DNA from: DAOUAE01 sp034433795
GTDB taxonomy: Bacteria > Chloroflexota > UBA6077 > FW602-bin22 > DAOUAE01
Length of the DNA: 64,000 nucleotides
Assembly: GCA_034433795.1 (NCBI GenBank)
Contig: DAOUAE010000029.1
Span: 62,001 to 126,000, forward strand
Reading direction: 5' to 3'
The notes beneath the pieces were generated by a model. The model worked only from the letters and a program-made list of their open reading frames with translations, was not told where the DNA came from and made no database searches. Shown here in pieces: positions 63,247 through 64,000 of the stretch. A program made the translations under genes and the position numbers. Numbering within the stretch: position 1 is the first letter of the stretch; the number at the start of each line of letters is the position of its first letter.

Positions 63247-64000
63247 GGCCCGCAGCCGCTGGATCGCCCGCTGGACCCAGGGGAGGTGGGCCGGCGGGAT
63301 GAGCCCGTAGTTGTAGAACGAGACGCCGGCGACCTGGAGATCGCGCACTGCCGCCGCCACGGCCAGAAGCGCCGCCTCGCTCGGCGCCGAGGGGTGGGCC
63401 GCCTCCAGCCCAACGACCAGGCGGTCCGGTCCCGGCAGCATGGCCAGGGCCTGCTGGACTGCCCGGCGGACCGCCGCCGGATCGGCGGTGTAGGCACAGA
63501 CCTCGAAGCGATCGACCGCGGGGGCCAGACGCTCGGGGTCGGCTCCGCTGAGCCATGACGGGCCCATCAGCAGGACATGAAGCGGAGAGCGGATGGCGGC
63601 GCGGATGGCCTCGATGAGGGCGGTGACTGCGTCGGTCCGGGTGCCCAGGAAGGGGATGAGGTCGGGAACCTGCTGGAGGAAGGCCTCGATCTGGGCGTCT
63701 GGATCGCCGGGGGGTTCGGGCGAGGCGCCGGCGGCGAAGACCTGGCGCAGGCGCTGGCGGAGCCGGTCGCCCAGCGCCTCGACATCGATCCCGTTGAAGC
63801 GGGCCCGGTCCTGGCAGGCCTCGCAGAAGCAGAGCGATAGAAGCAGGCGGTCGATCGGCCCCAGGCGCAGGCCGATCTTGGCGTGCACGTGGTGCTCGAA
63901 GTCGAAGTAGTGGGCGCCCTCCAGCTCCAGGGCCTGGAGCCCGTAGTTGTCCAGGTCGGTGCAGAGGGCCACCAGGTAGTCGCGGACAGCCGGCCAGGAG
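63238..64000 (-). CDS. Unrecognised protein, C-terminal part (cut by window edge)
   Basis: The frame is open from the window end to the stop at 63238, giving at least 254 residues of the C-terminal part. It contains DLDNYGLQALELEGAHYFDF, HAKIGLRLGPIDRLLLSLCF, a CFCEACQD cysteine cluster, LLMGPSWLSGADPERLAPAV and AGVSFYNYGLIPPAHLPWVQ. The alternation of strands and helices and the last FYNYG stretch resemble the end of a TIM-barrel, possibly a glycosidase-like protein with a cysteine cluster. I cannot name a family. The N-terminus and start codon lie outside the window. Confidence 0.6.
   Translation of the reverse strand, partial: SWPAVRDYLVALCTDLDNYGLQALELEGAHYFDFEHHVHAKIGLRLGPIDRLLLSLCFCEACQDRARFNGIDVEALGDRLRQRLRQVFAAGASPEPPGDPDAQIEAFLQQVPDLIPFLGTRTDAVTALIEAIRAAIRSPLHVLLMGPSWLSGADPERLAPAVDRFEVCAYTADPAAVRRAVQQALAMLPGPDRLVVGLEAAHPSAPSEAALLAVAAAVRDLQVAGVSFYNYGLIPPAHLPWVQRAIQRLRASA

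Overview
The window is a gene-dense, GC-rich stretch of bacterial chromosome with 58 protein-coding genes or gene relics (one cut by each end). I saw no tRNA, rRNA, CRISPR array, insertion sequence or prophage. GTG starts, clear Shine-Dalgarno sites, sigma-70-type promoters and the gene mix (YfhO-like and beta-propeller surface proteins, GH57, SPFH/NfeD, repeated Gfo/Idh plus isomerase modules, a biotin-carboxylase/mutase cluster) suggest a Chloroflexota-like, possibly thermophilic heterotroph. That placement is inference; no marker gene was compared.

Layout. 1-3286: MATE exporter with a Gfo/Idh oxidoreductase (-), then a zinc-ribbon protein, a dolichol-phosphate-sugar-synthase-like GT2 and a GtrA flippase-like protein (+). 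3266-4991 (-): an orphan CARF-HEPN protein of the Cas02710 type beside a KGG-repeat stress protein. 5131-6618 (-): Tat-exported SpoIID-type protein. 6789-9825 (+): the clearest regulatory find, a sigma-70 promoter, a fluoride (crcB-type) riboswitch and an overlapping intrinsic terminator ahead of a cation/proton antiporter, an MFS transporter and a UspA protein. 9838-14977 (-): YfhO-type membrane protein and a beta-propeller lipoprotein. 15112-20344 (-): a packed hisS-nfeD-slipin-response regulator-histidine kinase operon. 20501-24786 (+): an 80-residue orphan with its own terminator, then a five-gene cluster (glycosidase-like, cyclase, SDR, IMPase-like, Nudix). 24787-25415: gene-poor, holding a decayed DUF305 gene. 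25416-26852: GH1 glycosidase ending in a perfect 36-bp palindrome.

26918-31137 (-): FmdB-type zinc ribbon, geranylgeranyl-reductase-family protein, GH57 glucanotransferase and TenA. 31423-34960: subtilisin, lipoprotein, membrane protein, cupin, AIG2/GGCT-like protein. 35112-38550: a helical protein, then a sugar-catabolism cluster (-) of an isomerase and two Gfo/Idh genes, one broken by a one-base shift in a G run. 38735-49351: NarL-type regulator, histidine phosphatase, a 40-residue membrane microprotein missed by length cut-offs, a ThDP enzyme behind a structured leader, a spermidine-synthase-like membrane protein, a fused M16 peptidase, a receiver domain, a zinc-ribbon protein and a PqqD-like/MEMO fusion. 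49673-52928 (+): a second sugar module (Gfo/Idh, isomerase, amidase). 53082-62114 (+): acyl-CoA metabolism (thiolase, 3-hydroxyacyl-CoA dehydrogenase, carboxylase beta, biotin carboxylase, BCCP, an MFS transporter, methylmalonyl-CoA mutase large subunit), consistent with propionyl-CoA to succinyl-CoA conversion. 62176-64000: a GT4 glycosyltransferase and the end of an unrecognised protein.

How the parts fit: the window mixes carbohydrate turnover (GH1, GH57, Gfo/isomerase modules), short-chain acyl-CoA conversion, envelope and secretion functions, and several stress or sensing units (fluoride operon, CARF-HEPN, KGG protein, NfeD/SPFH with a two-component system). Many -10 hexamers lie very close to start codons and several convergent genes overlap at their stops, so the genome looks compact, with short leaders except at the riboswitch and two other long leaders.
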